Assembly (NCBI GenBank): GCA_030280995.1
Contig: JASXTE010000016.1
Location: 22,191,501-22,255,500 of the forward strand
Origin: Hemileia vastatrix
Lineage: Eukaryota; Basidiomycota; Pucciniomycetes; Pucciniales; Zaghouaniaceae
Reading direction: 5' to 3'
DNA length: 64,000 bases
Shown: piece after piece, positions 11,422-23,390 of the stretch
How the letters are laid out: every line of letters begins with the position of its first letter
How positions within the stretch are numbered: position 1 is the stretch's first letter
The notes under the pieces: model-generated
Database searches by the model: none
What the model saw: the letters and a program-made list of their open reading frames with translations, nothing else
Told to the model about the DNA's origin: nothing
Made by a program: the position numbers and the translations under genes

Positions 11422-12056
11422 CAACAAATACTAGAAAAACCAATCCTAACACTGAAAATACCGCCAAAATCGTGGACACAATTTGACAGTTTGTGCGCAC
11501 TCAGCCCCCTGCTGCTACACCAACAACACCAGTAACTACACTGATGGGTGACACAAGATGCACCCGCTGTATCGAGAATGGCATAACTCCCTGTGATTTC
11601 TCAAAAGCTTGTTGTGGAAATAATTTCTTTACTGTAAGTTATCTTCACTTTCCTTCCTTATTGTTACTAACCTTTCATTTATTCCCCCCTTTTTTTTAGT
11701 CATGCGATAACTGCAAGAAACGCAAAATAAAGTGTAGTTACGATGGCCCGCCCACTGTTGCATGCCTGGACCCTAACGCTTCCACAACTAATATGATGAG
11801 TCAAATGACCATCAAGCGCCTGGCACCTGCTCCTACTACCCCACCTGGAAACAAACAAGTCAAGGTTGGTTACCGCAAACCAACACCTGGTAGCGTCGCT
11901 TCTATCCCAAGTTCTCTCTTTTCAGAGGAGAGTACAGTAAGTCTTCTTTTCCTACTTCTTCCTTTTCTAATGCTAACATTTTCTTTTCTTTTTTTTTTTT
12001 TTTTTAAACATGGCGCTATTTTATTACACCTGTCTTCCATACTATAGAGCGCCTAA
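11422..12056 (+). pseudogene. Antisense zinc-cluster-like cargo gene of Ty3-1
   Basis: Three exons on the strand opposite to gag-pol. Exon 1 ends at 11,633, intron 11,634-11,699 (GTAAGTT..TTTTAG), exon 2 11,700-11,936, intron 11,937-12,047 (GTAAGTC..CTATAG), and exon 3 ends in TAA at 12,054-12,056; both junctions are phase 0. The protein has CTRCIENGITPC, a spacer, then CDNCKKRKIKC across the first intron, i.e. CxxC-x7-C and CxxC-x6-C half-clusters with a basic stretch, as in fungal Zn2Cys6-type DNA-binding proteins. The first in-frame ATG is at 11,544. An in-frame TGA at 11,484 separates it from upstream Thr/Asn/Pro-rich codons, so the original start may be lost. It sits between the 3' LTR and the end of pol. 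DNA binding is inferred from the motif. Confidence 0.6.
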
Positions 12057-12592
12057 CTTTGCTCCCTCTACTTTCTTTAAAAAACTGTAGACCCTTAAAA
12101 AATCATAAATAAACTTTTATATCATAAAACGTTACCGCCTTTACTGCGATACAGCAATATACAATGTAACATAAGAATTTAACTGTAGAGCGCCCCATCT
12201 ATAAATCGCTATTCCACTCCTTGTTAGTTAACTCATTAGCTAAATTCCCACCATCTTTTGCATTTACATGGTATGCATCTCGTTTAATCCAATTGCCTAT
12301 CTCGTCATGTCCCCTTGAATGATGAAAATATAAGATTTAATTTTCCTCTACACCCTCATCAGAGCGCTTATGCCAGCTGCCTGTTCAGTCATAGTCCGCC
12401 TAACTTCCAGTTAACTTCCAGTTAGCGCCCTCTATCTGTCACAACTGTGTCAAAGCCTCCTGTGAATCCTCTTAGAAAAAACAAAACTTAACATAACTTG
12501 TTAGTTTAACCTCTTCCTGGAGGTAACATAAAAAACATAAAAATCATAGATAGTTTAGCCTCTTCCCGGAGGTATTATTCTGGTAGTTTTTT
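12057..12592. other. Ty3-1 spacer between antisense gene and pol 3' end
   Basis: Non-coding 535-bp gap where the two convergent genes end. It holds an imperfect direct repeat of the pattern TAGTTTA(A/G)CCTCTTCC(T/C)GGAGG near 12,500-12,575. Confidence 0.5.
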
Positions 12593-13435
12593 CTAATTCA
12601 GGAGGTTATCATGTATCACTGGAACACCCCTTGGGTAGAATCTTTTGATCTGATCTGCAGCCACACATCGCTTCCACTCAGTACCATCCAGTTCCTCCAG
12701 TAAGTAAGACCCTCCAGTTATCTGCTTTCTTATCCTATAAGGACCATTCTATCTGTCAGAAATAATCTTTCACCATTGGCTTTCTAAACTTTTATTATAA
12801 ACTAAGACCAAATCTCCTGGGTTCAATGGCTTTCTTAACCTATGTGCTAAGCGCTCATCCCAATATTTAACTGACTTGTCCCAGATCTGAATCATTCTTT
12901 CATACGCCTTCTCCACAAACTTGTCTTTCCTTTCAAGCTGCGCTACCCTTGCTAGAATCAAATCTTCAGTTGAGCGCACTTGCTCCCAATCACATCCTAG
13001 AAAAGATCAAGCCTCCAGATCAATAGGTAATACTGCCCTTTGACCAAACATCAGTTCATACGGTGAAAACCCTGTTGTCCTTTTAACTGAAATCCTGTCC
13101 GCAAACAAAACTAATGGCAAGTAGTTCTTCCACTTTGCCCCATTATTTCCACATAATTTAACTAGCGCATCTTTTATAGCTTGATGCCCTCTTTCTATCA
13201 TTCCCTCTGCTTCAGGATAATATGGTGTTGCAACTTGTAACTTTGTGCCAATACCTTTTACTACCTCTTGGAATTCTCCAGCAAATTCAGCATTACCATC
13301 TATGGTTACCATCTTCATTACCCCATACCTGTAAATACATTCTTTCTTCAAAAATTCAGCTACATTACTCGCCTTAAGATTTACCAACGGCACTGCTTCA
13401 ACCCATTCTGATAGATCATCCCTGGCCACTACCAA
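12593..13435 (-). pseudogene. Ty3-1 integrase core and C-terminal domain
   Basis: The frame 13,435-13,007 holds the integrase core: acidic residues in ARDDLSEW, the second Asp in TIDGNAEF (about residue 46) and Glu in MIERGHQ (about residue 81), roughly the D-D-35-E spacing. After a stop, 12,979-12,770 and a further frame down to TAG at 12,593 contain the linker and a GPY/F-like module (NGPYRIRKQITGGSYLLEEL). Integrase would insert the cDNA copy. At least two stops separate the pieces. No chromodomain is seen. Confidence 0.85.
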
Positions 13436-13510
13436 GTATTTAAAGTGTCCTTCTTTTATATGAACTGCATCTAAACTGACCCTACCAAAAACAGTATCTT
13501 CGCCCGTTGC

Positions 13511-14914
13511 TCAACCTTTCTCTTTTGGCTTTCTGTAACTCCTGCGCTGACATTCAGGACAAGATTTAACCCATTTTCTTACTTCATTCTTCATATTGGG
13601 CCACCAGGATCTTTCCCTAACTCTGTGATACGTTTCATCTTGACCTCTATGTCCTAAATTCTCATGCAAATCCCTGAGTATATTCTCCTTCCCTTCCCTA
13701 GTTTGAACAACTAACTGAGGAGACAAAGCTTGATTCTTCCATAACTTCTCATTTTTAATAAAGTAACCCTTAGCCCGCTTCTTAATATAATGCAAAACCT
13801 TTTTTTTGCAAAAATCTGGTCGACTACTACCTTCCAAATATAACCTTAACAACTCTACTCCCTCATCAGTAGATGCGTTGTCTTCAAAATACTCCCCCTC
13901 TTCAAGATGAGTACTACTGTCATGAATTCCCCTTGAATCATCTTCATCATCTGACTTTTCCACTTCCTCACCTTGCGCACTTCTTTTTGCTTCGTTAGCT
14001 TCAGCGTCCCCTAAATCCAGTTGCAGACTACCCTTGCTACAAAAATCCTTTGCATCATCGATATCTAGTTTTACATTTTTACAGACATTCCACATTACTA
14101 GTTTATTGTCGTCGCCGACGATACTACCTTCTAGTTTATTGTCATTGCGGACGTTACTATCAAATCTTTCATAACAGTAATCTATCCCATTTACCCATCT
14201 CTTATCTTCTTCAAATTCTTCCACTTCCAATTCCTCTTCACACAATGGTCTTCTTGACAATGAATCCAGCATAGTGAACAATTTTCCCGACTTATGGACT
14301 AAATCAAAAGAAAACAAATTAATCTGCGCTACCCACCTCGTCATGGGCGCATCTGGTAAACTCGGGCTACTAATCATTTGCACCAACGATAGCTCATCAA
14401 CCTGCAGCTCAAAATGTTGCCCCCAAAGCATCCATTGTAGCTTCTTAAGAATTTTCACTACTCCGCATAACTCCAGCTTGGACTGAGAGTACCTGGACTC
14501 CACTTTGGTAAAAGTCTTAGACTCATAAAGGACAGGTCTATCATTACCTTCCTCATCCTCCTGCATCAAAACTGCGCCCACCGCGGACACACTAGAATCC
14601 ACCGCTAGAGTAATTTTCCCAGCGCCTGGTCCATACTCCAATTTCTTCAAAAGAATATCTTTCCCTACAATCCTTTTCAATAACTCGAATGACTCCTTGC
14701 ATTCCTCCGTCCAATCCCATACAACATCTTTTCTCGTTAAGCGCCGTAAAGGTGAAGACAACAAATTAAAATCTCGAATAAACATTCTTACATATGTACA
14801 GATGCCTAAAAACACTCTAACATCCTTAGTATTTCTTGGTCTTGGCCATGTAAGTACCTTATTCCTCTGTTTTTCAGCAATGATTCTCCCTTCCTTGCAT
14901 ACCAAATGTCCCAC
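13511..14914 (-). pseudogene. Ty3-1 RT thumb, RNase H and integrase zinc domain
   Basis: A 467-codon open frame. The N-terminus has the RT connection (VFLGICTYVRMFI), followed by RNase H with ITLAVDSS (Asp near residue 106) and LYESKTFTKVESRYSQSKLEL. An acidic linker unusual for the family (residues about 230-345) precedes the HHCC zinc finger of integrase: His 417 and 422, Cys 452 and 455. It ends at a stop just before the integrase core. The first residues are only the first Met after an upstream break, not a real start. Confidence 0.85.
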
Positions 14915-15052
14915 TATATCTAGCGCTGGAACACAACAAGCAAATTTGGACCCGGAAATTGTTAATCCTGCCTCTATCCTAAATAGAACTCTTTCCAGAG
15001 TAATCGCATATTCCCAAACAAACTTTCTAATATACAGATTCTCTTCTAAAAC

Positions 15053-15936
15053 TTACCCATCATAATCAATGGCTGGTCTTTTAATACTGCCATCATCAAT
15101 GAAAATTCCCACATGTTCTGGAATTTCATCCTGCAATATCCACATCATCTGTGCTTGATATACTGCCACAGAATTTGTTGAGCCTTGCGGTAACCTTGTC
15201 AACCTGAAGCGCCCCAGTGGTGTTTCAAATGCTGTCATGGGTCTGGATGATTCATCCAATTTGCGCTCATCGTATCCTCCCATAATATCAGCTAATCCAT
15301 AACATGCACGTCCTGCAAAAGAATCCACAAAATCATCTGGCGTTGGTGGCATTCCTGTGTCCTTTACTTTAACCTTGTTCATCTCCCTAAGATCATGAAC
15401 AACCCTTAATTTACCATTATGTTTAACAACACAAAACACTGGACTTGAATAACTAGACATAGACTTTTCATACAAGCCAGACTTTAACCTTCCCCTAATT
15501 AATTCTGTATACTCTTCTCTTATAGCTGCTGGTATTAGAAAAGCCTTCTTCTGCCACGGCGCATGAGGTATAACTGGAACAATATAAGGTTTACCATAAG
15601 GTGTTTCAACAAACCTCTTTCCTCTTCTGAAAAGGCAATAGAATTTTGCCTAAGAACCATAACATGTAACAACAAATTTTTTTCTTCCTGCAATAACCAA
15701 CCCTCTGGTCCAAAATTAACCATCTGAAGCCTTTTCATCGTAATCTTATTAGTAGGTGCAAAATCAGGCGGAAACTTTGTTAAAGGAGTATCATAAGGAT
15801 TCCTGGACAGCGCAGGCCTCTGCAAAGGAGGATTCAAATTGGGTATCACTACATTAACTGGTTTAACTTTAACAGCTACTGATTTATACTTTGATGCAAA
15901 ACAGCTCTTGCTTCTTCCTTCATTAATTAAATTCAA
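15053..15936 (-). pseudogene. Ty3-1 reverse transcriptase fingers and palm
   Basis: Frame 15,936-15,535 carries the region between protease and RT, then shifts frame near 15,600; the continuation and 15,475-15,053 encode RT. Visible motifs are KLRVVHDLREMN, a PLGRFRLTRLPQG block, and FIDDG in place of the usual Y-x-D-D catalytic motif. A stop lies directly after the palm. Inactive as it stands. Confidence 0.85.
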
Positions 15937-16175
15937 ACCCTTTCTAATATAACTACGGGTTGCACCTAAATCCTATTTTTGTCTTTTCTTTTTAATGTAA
16001 CTATAACAATATCCTTAATCAAAGAAATTTAAAAGCTTAGGTATAATACATTCTAGAGTAGTATTCCCAAGACACCTATGAAGTACTGTTTTATGTATCC
16101 CTTCTTGTTGGACTGACTGGTCACTATCTGGGTTCCTCTCATCCTGGGAGATAGTAACACCTAAAATGCCAGTCC

Positions 16176-18038
16176 CTAATAAAAATGTTGGCGCCTTCCT
16201 CGTGGTCGCCCTATCTCGTCATCTGAGACATCCTCATAAAATTCTCTTTCTTTCTCTAACCGCGCAGCTCCAGAGTACTTAGTTTCCCAGCCACCATCCT
16301 TGGGCGCTACTAAGACTTCTGTTACTTGAACACCATCATCACCCATAATCCTTATTCCAATAGTCTTATTCAAACAATAATCTATAGTTGCAGAAAAATC
16401 CATTAAAAATGGTGTGCCTAAAACTGGTTTAACTACACCCATTGGAACATAAAAATGTATATCCCTTGTTGCTCCCACAACTCTAGTGCGTACATATTCT
16501 GCTACAACTATAACAGGTAACCTACCTCCACCAGTTCCTGCAACAGTGCCTTCACCTTCTTTAAAAGGAAGACCTAACTCCACTGCATCATCCACTGACA
16601 CCACGTTGATTTGTGAACCTGTATCCACTAACTCTTTAATTTGCTTACCATTTACAGTAATTGTTAAATACCCTAACGGTCCTGCATAATGTGACGCCCT
16701 AGGTAATCTAACAACTGGCTGAAATGACTGCTGTTGAACATCAAACTCAGCACAATTAGCAATCCTTTGCTTCCTGCACTTATCCACAATTCCACTTGCT
16801 ACATCCGGAGCTACTTCTGTCAGCACCCCCAATGGAACAGAGACTGTAGTCTTCAAACATTGCGCAACTAAATCCTTGGCCGCTTTAGGAAAATCAGAGT
16901 GAACCGGGCGCTGCATTCTCCATTTAGGTTGAGTTGCCTTTGCACCAGCTTTTGCTCTTCCAGGTGGGTTCTTTGAAGTATTATGCCTTGCTCCTGGCAT
17001 TCCTTCATCAGGTACTGCTCTTTGCTGTACTACCTCTGACTCCTCCAACATTGCCGTTTGATCTTCTACCTGATGATCCAAATCATAACCACCTGGTTCC
17101 ATACCATCCATTTCAACATCCTCAATAGGTGCAGGTGTATTCTCTCTAGTAGTATACCCTACTTCCTCCATATCCTCTGGATTCACATACCTAGCGCCAG
17201 TCCTTCTTGGCCTAGTAATTGTAGGTGGGGCCATTTTCTTATGCTTTGCTGCGAGCATCTCCAAATGCTCTGCGGTAAGTGGCGCTGCAACTTCTCCCTC
17301 TTTTACTTTAAAATCCAGCACTGCGCAAGTAACTGCAAAGTTGACTGACTTTGCATCCTTGCCTTTCTCTTTTATTTCAGGCTCTTTGCCCTTGCTTGAC
17401 CTGCCTTCCATAGATTTTCTATTAATATGATTGATGACCATGGCTCGCATCCCTTGATCCTTGTCTTTAACAAGCTTAGTGCCATCTTCCAACATAAGCG
17501 TAGTCCCCTCCTTGTAAACTACCTTTTCCTCTTTATCCTTTTGAAGCGCATTACACCTCATCTTAGTATGCCCCTCTTTATTACAATAATAGCACACCAT
17601 AGCAGAAAAACGCAAAGGTTGAGGAGAACTCTTGGGCCTAAACAATTCTTTTGCCTTTTCCACTTCAATTATCTTTTTCTCCAACTCATAAATTCTTGCC
17701 ATAACTGAATCTGGCTCCTTAGTGAAAACTTTGACTTTAGGAGAAGACATCTCAGGAGGCAATTGTACACCAGATGCATCTTCATTCATCTCCTCATTAT
17801 TTAAAGCAACCCTAGCTGCGCGACTCTCAACTTGATGCAACTTCATTACAGCTTCCACTTCCATTTCTACTTCTTCTAATCCAGGGTGCTTATAATTTCC
17901 GTCCATTTTAACCAGCTTTCCTTTGTTATCCAAGCGCCTTTTTGCCCAGTCTTCAACTTCTGGCGCTAACGCTTCACAAAACCAAGGTAAAGATGCATAA
18001 GAATCACTAAAATCTTCATTACTAACTAAATATTCCAC
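16176..18038 (-). pseudogene. Ty3-1 Gag C-terminal half with zinc knuckle, and protease
   Basis: A 620-codon open frame, the longest in the window. A CCHC knuckle CYYCNKEGHTKMRC lies at residues 149-162, after which comes a long charged/proline-rich linker. A retropepsin-like aspartic protease has DTGS at residues 472-475 (ELVDTGSQINVVS) and a later LGTPFLMDF block. Gag would package RNA and the protease would mature the polyprotein. The frame joins upstream Gag only through a frameshift near 18,040-18,230. Confidence 0.85.
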
Positions 18039-18480
18039 TATTTGGTCAAAGTCTTCCCTAAAACTTTTAATTCCTTAGGGTCTTGAACACCACCTTTAGC
18101 TTTGACCCTATTTACCAAGATATCCAGGTCCTTCATTGTATACCTAGTTTCTTGGTAAACTTTGGCCATCTCTTGAGAATCTGTTCTTTTAGCGCTGACC
18201 AATCTCGCTCTTCATGCCCCTTTAGATCCTCTCAATTGTCTTTGCATTCATTAGTTACAAAGAATAGTACTTGACGCACCATATCATATTCAGTTGCTCC
18301 ATGAACTTCAGCTGCTTGTTCAAACCTGCGTAAAAACTTCTTGGTATTAATGCCTTCAAAACGCAAGCTTTCATCTTTTAACATAATGATTGTAGTTACC
18401 GTCATTGGAAATGTTGCCAAAGAATTGGGAAATTTAACCCTCTCCTGACATCCCCTAGATGTAGTTGCAGTAGGATCCAT
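18039..18480 (-). pseudogene. Ty3-1 Gag N-terminal region
   Basis: ATG at 18,480 opens an 82-codon frame with a capsid-like segment (FEGINTKKFLRRFEQAAEVHG, matrix/capsid style). It stops at 18,232, continues for about 35 codons past the TGA (DWSALKEQILKRWP), and then shifts frame into the large Gag-protease frame. The start is supported by its position some 225 bp inside the 5' LTR. Confidence 0.75.
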
Positions 18481-18704
18481 TCCCGAAATATAAAATCAAA
18501 AGAGAGATCACAAAAACACACACTTGGTAATTAAACCTGACGATATTCACAATACAGCCCTAAGCTATCCTCTGATAACAGCTATTGATCCACTCGTTGT
18601 AGACCCTACGACTCTTCCACTGAAGCGCTGGCTTGATTATGTCCTCTTGACGAAACCCTAAAAAACCAAACAATCTAATCAAAAAAATACTAGTTACAAT
18701 TATG

Positions 18705-18721
18705 CCACTGTTGGGACACCA
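18705..18721 (-). promoter_or_regulatory. Ty3-1 primer-binding-site candidate
   Basis: On the minus strand TGGTGTCCCAACAGTGG starts two bases after the 5' LTR end. The leading TGG is the complement of a tRNA CCA tail. The tRNA identity cannot be named from this alone. Confidence 0.6.
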
Positions 18722-18723
18722 AT

Positions 18724-19938
18724 TGTAGACTGTTCTAAAGTACTAATCAGTAGACACAATGCGAGATGGGTTGATTCTCCTTTTCAATTTCTCAAAAGAA
18801 GTGCCTTCCACTCTTATTTTTAAAGACAGCGCAATAATGTGTAACACTAATTTTTGATTAGAAAAGTTATAAGTTGAGAGATGAGTTTTAGAGATCAGGA
18901 AAAAAAAGTATTACTATCTGGATATTTCTATTCTTAACAAGCGCTAATATCCACATATACTCCCTCTTGAAGTTCTCTCTTTGAATATGCCTTATTATAG
19001 CAATAAAATAACTCTAGTAATAGTCAATCCTACTAAATCTATATATTCTTTCTATGTTGCGCTCTTTTCACTATACTATAGTAAAATACACACACAGACA
19101 CACAAATGATAAAATATTTAGAAAAATATCTCTAATTCACTTATTCTATTCTTCTTATATTCTACTTATGAAAAAGTCTCCCTATCTCTATCAAATAGTC
19201 CTCCTTTGATATTTTTCCAGTACTCAAGACACAGTTCCATAGTGGATCTTCAGCGCTGGCTCTATCGCCACATTAGTAAAACAATAACTAATCTATTAGT
19301 AAACTACGTACACTTCTTGTAGCAACTACAAGGCCTAAAACATATCCTATGATTAATAACACTAGTATTAACTTTTTTCACTCATACTCCACATATGCGC
19401 TTTTGACTATACCTTTGTTATGTTTCAGCGCTACTTTCAGGTTTGACCCATTCTAACACTGACCCTAGTTGCCTTGACTCTTGGGTAGTTTTGTGATTGA
19501 GTCCCCACTTTCCTTTCCTTAATACTAAGTTCATAGTTCTGATGATTCACTTAACTAGTTAGCCTCCTTTATTACCTGTTTCAGTAAGTTTACCCAACTA
19601 GCCGCGGTGCAGTATACAATGCACTTGAGTCGTCCTTAAGCCATAACTCCTTCATTAATGCGTAACACACAATTATTGGAAAATCCAAATCCATATTGTT
19701 CAGCACTTGTAGTCCTAAATCAATAACACACTATTCCCCATTGTGCGGCATATCTCGCTGCAAAATCCGAGCGCACCGACCCTTAATCCTTTTCTGCGCT
19801 TCCATTTCCTTTGTTCTTTGAAACACACAAATACATATTATATTTTAGCACTACCTACCGGGCTAACTCCCTTTGTCCTTCCTGGACTAAGCACGCTGAT
19901 TGGTCTAAAATTATGCTACCTGCAAGGCACGTACCACA
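18724..19938 (-). repeat. Ty3-1 5' LTR (right)
   Basis: Same length (1215 bp) and ends as 10,100-11,314, aligned throughout with scattered mismatches. It would drive transcription of gag-pol on the minus strand. Confidence 0.92.
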
Positions 19939-22900
19939 TTGACATGAAATAATTTCATCACTTGCCTTATTTTTTCTCTGTATCCATCATCAGTTTTAAA
20001 AATTATCAAGAAATTTAAAAAATTTATTTTTAAATGGTCCCAATTGAAAAATTTGATGCACTATTTTTTTACTTATTTGTGTTTTCAAATTTACAACTCA
20101 AGTCAATGAATTTTCATTTCTAAATAGAGCCAGGTCAACAAAATTCTATATCTGTTTTGAGAATTTTTTAACACCCCCCCCTAAATTTAATTGAAGTAAG
20201 TGGTTAAAGTCACCAAATTTTAATATAACTACATAAATTGATAAAAAAATAACTAATATATGTCAAATTTACTAGTTTTAAAGTTATGAAAATTCCTCAA
20301 GCCAAAATGTAGTTCAAGTCTAGAAACAGCAGTTTGGGACTTTCCACAGGTATAGGCTAGAGGAAACCCATGAAAAAAATGAATATTGTCATGATTACGT
20401 AATATACAACACAAGGTTGTTGGCCCATTACTTTAGTTCAGTAAATTGAAATATCAGATTTATTTATTAAACATTTATGAAAGAATAATAAATATTTGGT
20501 GACTCAACTAATCCCCATAATTTTTTGACCTGCTTAAAATATTTTTTTAATTTATTAAGTTTACCTTCTTTTTTTACCTTGTTGATTTTTTGAATTAACT
20601 TTTGACTTATTTAAAACAAGCAGCAAAAATGAGTCAAATGCTTAAAAAATGAAGGTTCAACTACAAATTTAAGATCAATATCTATCTAGCCACTGATAAT
20701 ATTGTGGATCTTTTTCTTACTCCTTCCTCATATGACTCATAGTGATTTAAACAAACCTGGAGCAATTTTTTTTTGTAATACTCACCTCTTGATGAGTTTG
20801 ATAGATAAAATGAACTAATATTGCATAAATTTGAGGGAGATACACATGATATGTGAATGTTTTTAATAAAAAGCTTAATTTTTCCATAAGCTTATGAGAT
20901 GAGAGAGGGCTTTACATGAAATTAAAAAACTTTTCAAAAATTATTGGCCAGGCATCTAGAAGAAGTTGGAAAGGAGGAAGAAGAAGAAGACAAAGAGGAA
21001 TGAAAAGTGGAATAAAAATAAGGACAACAGTAGAATCTCTAAAGGACTTTCACTGGGTTTTGATATTATTTTCATTTTATTAAGTACTTTATTTTCTCTG
21101 CTTAAAAAAGACAATTAAATTATATTAAAATCTCTCTTAATTCAACCTTTAAAATTTATAGTACTTAAAATTCTCAAAGAGGTAGTTACCACAATGAAAT
21201 TATTAGGTGTATTATGATTTGTATTTATTCATAAAAATTAAGTGTAATGTAATAGTAATAAAATAAGTGATGGGGCTACAGGGGGTTTCCCAAGGCCTTT
21301 ATATATGAAAGGGGCCCTCTTAAGCACCACAAAAAAATTATATTGTTAGTACAGAATAATAAAAACAGTAATGAAATAAATAAAACAAAGATGTAAGGGA
21401 AAAGTATAAAACAAGTAAAAAACATGAGTAAGAGCCCATTTATCCACCAATTTAAACCCAAAAAGTGTATTAAAATTAAGTGAAACATTAAAGTGGTCTA
21501 AAACACAGGATTTAACCATATAAGACAAGACATTTTTCATAATATATTTGAAATGATAAACAATTTATGTGAAACATCAGAATATATACTATTTTAGAAA
21601 TATGATTAAGTAAGCTAGTTTAAAACATGAATAAATACTTGTTTTAAACTATTTCATTATTGTAATAACTATTTTGAGTCAGAAAATAATTAATTTAATG
21701 AGGTTACTAACTTAAAGTAAGAATTTTAATATTTTTATTAATTAAGTGTTTTTAGCTTATTTAAAAGTTTTATCTGACACAATAAAGGGTCAAAAAAATG
21801 CCTAAAATTTATGGATTATAAGATATGTATAAAATTATTTAAAAATTATATATAATCAATTAATTAATAAATTTATAATTTAAATTTATAACTTACAATT
21901 ATAATATGTTATTATATTAAATAATTAATAATTTATAATTGTTAAATACATAAAAAAGCACCCATATTTTGTAGAATGTAGTTTATTATTTATTTATTTA
22001 ATTTTATATACAATTTATATAGTAATAAAATTCCTATAACTCTTATTTTAATTTATTATAATGATTTAATTATGTAATTTTATTTTTCAATATAATCTTA
22101 ATTTACATACATAATATAAATAAAAACTTTCCCATTTTGAGGTCCAATAAAATATTATAACATTTACTAGACTCCTGGTACAGCCTGGCTGACAAACATC
22201 ATCAAGATCAGGTGCCCAGATGCCATCTTTGTATGAATCTGTACCCTAATGTGCTCCAAAATTACTTATGAAATTCTAATACCAAGCCAGAAAAGTTCAC
22301 CATCTTTTGAAGATGAAGCTGAAAGGTGAAATTATGAAAAAAAAACTTGTTCCAACCAAATTCTAAATGGCTTGATAGTTTATGTTGACAGTGGTAAAAT
22401 AGTTGCAGTCTTGGGTTCTTTGGTTATTTTGGTCCAGTCACTTATAAACTAATAAGTTGGCTATAATAAAATTTTAAAAAAAATCAATTGGTTGAAATTT
22501 TACTGCTCTTATTTCTCTATGCTTAACTATAAATTGAACACACCATCCAGCGCTGGGTACAGTTCTACAGAGCACCAGGAATACCACTCTTTAGAACATT
22601 CTGTCAGCTAGGCTTGAAAAGACTGGATATCTAGGTGGAGAAACTCATTACTTAGGAGCCCCTCAACAGCCTGAAATTTGGAAAAGAACTTTGGGGTACA
22701 TCAGCACAATATTCTTTCTTACTTTAATTCACAAAACAAGGTTGTCTCTCACAGTATCCAGCTTTTGATTTGGTACTTTTATACATAGATTGTTTAAGCT
22801 GGATGATTTACTTTATGCACAGGAAACAATATCTGAAACATGTTGGTGTTTTTGAAAAAGTTTTGAGCTATATTTATTCTCCTGAAGTTTTTATCATGAT

Positions 22901-23390
22901 GTGAATTACTCAGTGTGCCTGCAATTTGTGAAGGAGGGAAGTGGGTAAGAGGGATTTCAGGGGCAGGAGTTGAATACAAGGGAGAGAAAAGAAAAATTAA
23001 TTTTACCTTGAAAACCAAATGATAAACCACTTACAAAAAAAACATGAAATTAAAAATAATAAAAAATACAAGAAAATATAAATTAATAATTAGAAAACAA
23101 AAAAAATAAATAAAAAAATGAGAAAAAAATGAATTACCTCAAGAGATGAGTTTGAGAACAGATGGAAGGAATAGACAGGATGGGATGAGGGTGGGAGTGT
23201 GCAGCAAGGTAAGAAGGCAGAAATATCCAGAAACCTTCCCAGAATGTGTTTATGAAAAATTGAGGAGAAAAATATCAGATGAGAGGTGAAATTTGACACA
23301 AAAATGTCTAATAACCTAATTATTTTCAGAAATAAATGTGGAAGATATTTGGGGAATAAGAATTTTTATCTTCTAATGTTGATACCCCCT
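19939..23390. mobile_element. Right-hand part of a Harbinger-like element (Harb-A')
   Basis: At 20,545-20,620 the minus strand matches 50,180-50,220 of Harb-B. At 23,130-23,150 a minus-strand donor-like block (TTACCTCAAGAGATGAG) matches one in Harb-A (4393) and in Harb-B (33,310, plus strand). The stretch ends CCCCCT at 23,390 followed by ATT, the family terminus. With the ORF1-like pseudogene at 8.9-10.0 kb this is collinear, in reverse, with Harb-B. No intact gene is present. Confidence 0.4.
21240..22192 (-). repeat. Possible diverged LTR related to Ty3-2/Ty3-3
   Basis: The minus strand starts near 22,192 with GTCAGCCAGGCTGTACCAG, close to the start of the LTR at 51,665. It passes a very AT-rich block and a TATATAAAGGCCT box near 21,300 like the TATATAAGGCCT of that LTR. 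The other end is not identifiable. Confidence 0.3.

Larger units (their letters stand above)
10100..19938 (-). mobile_element. Ty3-1: Ty3/gypsy LTR retrotransposon with antisense cargo gene
   Basis: Two direct repeats of equal length (1215 bp) flank a minus-strand gag-pol. The order gag, protease, RT, RNase H, integrase is the Ty3/gypsy order. A primer-binding-site-like sequence lies just inside the right (5') LTR and a purine tract just inside the left (3') LTR. The flanking pentamers TCCAA and TTGAC do not match, so no target duplication is seen. The flanks suggest insertion into a Harbinger-like element (ORF1 fragment on the left, family terminus at 23,390). Several stops and frameshifts make it non-autonomous. 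Confidence 0.9.

Noticed and set aside
14050..14486. Plus-strand frames opposite Ty3-1 pol
   Set aside because: Shadows of the RNase H/integrase frame; no splice sites, no promoter, no motif, unlike the antisense gene at 11.4-12.1 kb.
16934..17708. Plus-strand frames opposite Ty3-1 Gag
   Set aside because: Mirror frames of a long open minus-strand frame with ordinary codon shadow composition.
22181..22615. Possible TIR pair (AGCCTGGCTGACA and TGTCAGCTAGGC)
   Set aside because: Only about 12 bp with mismatch. The left part fits better as an LTR start on the minus strand.
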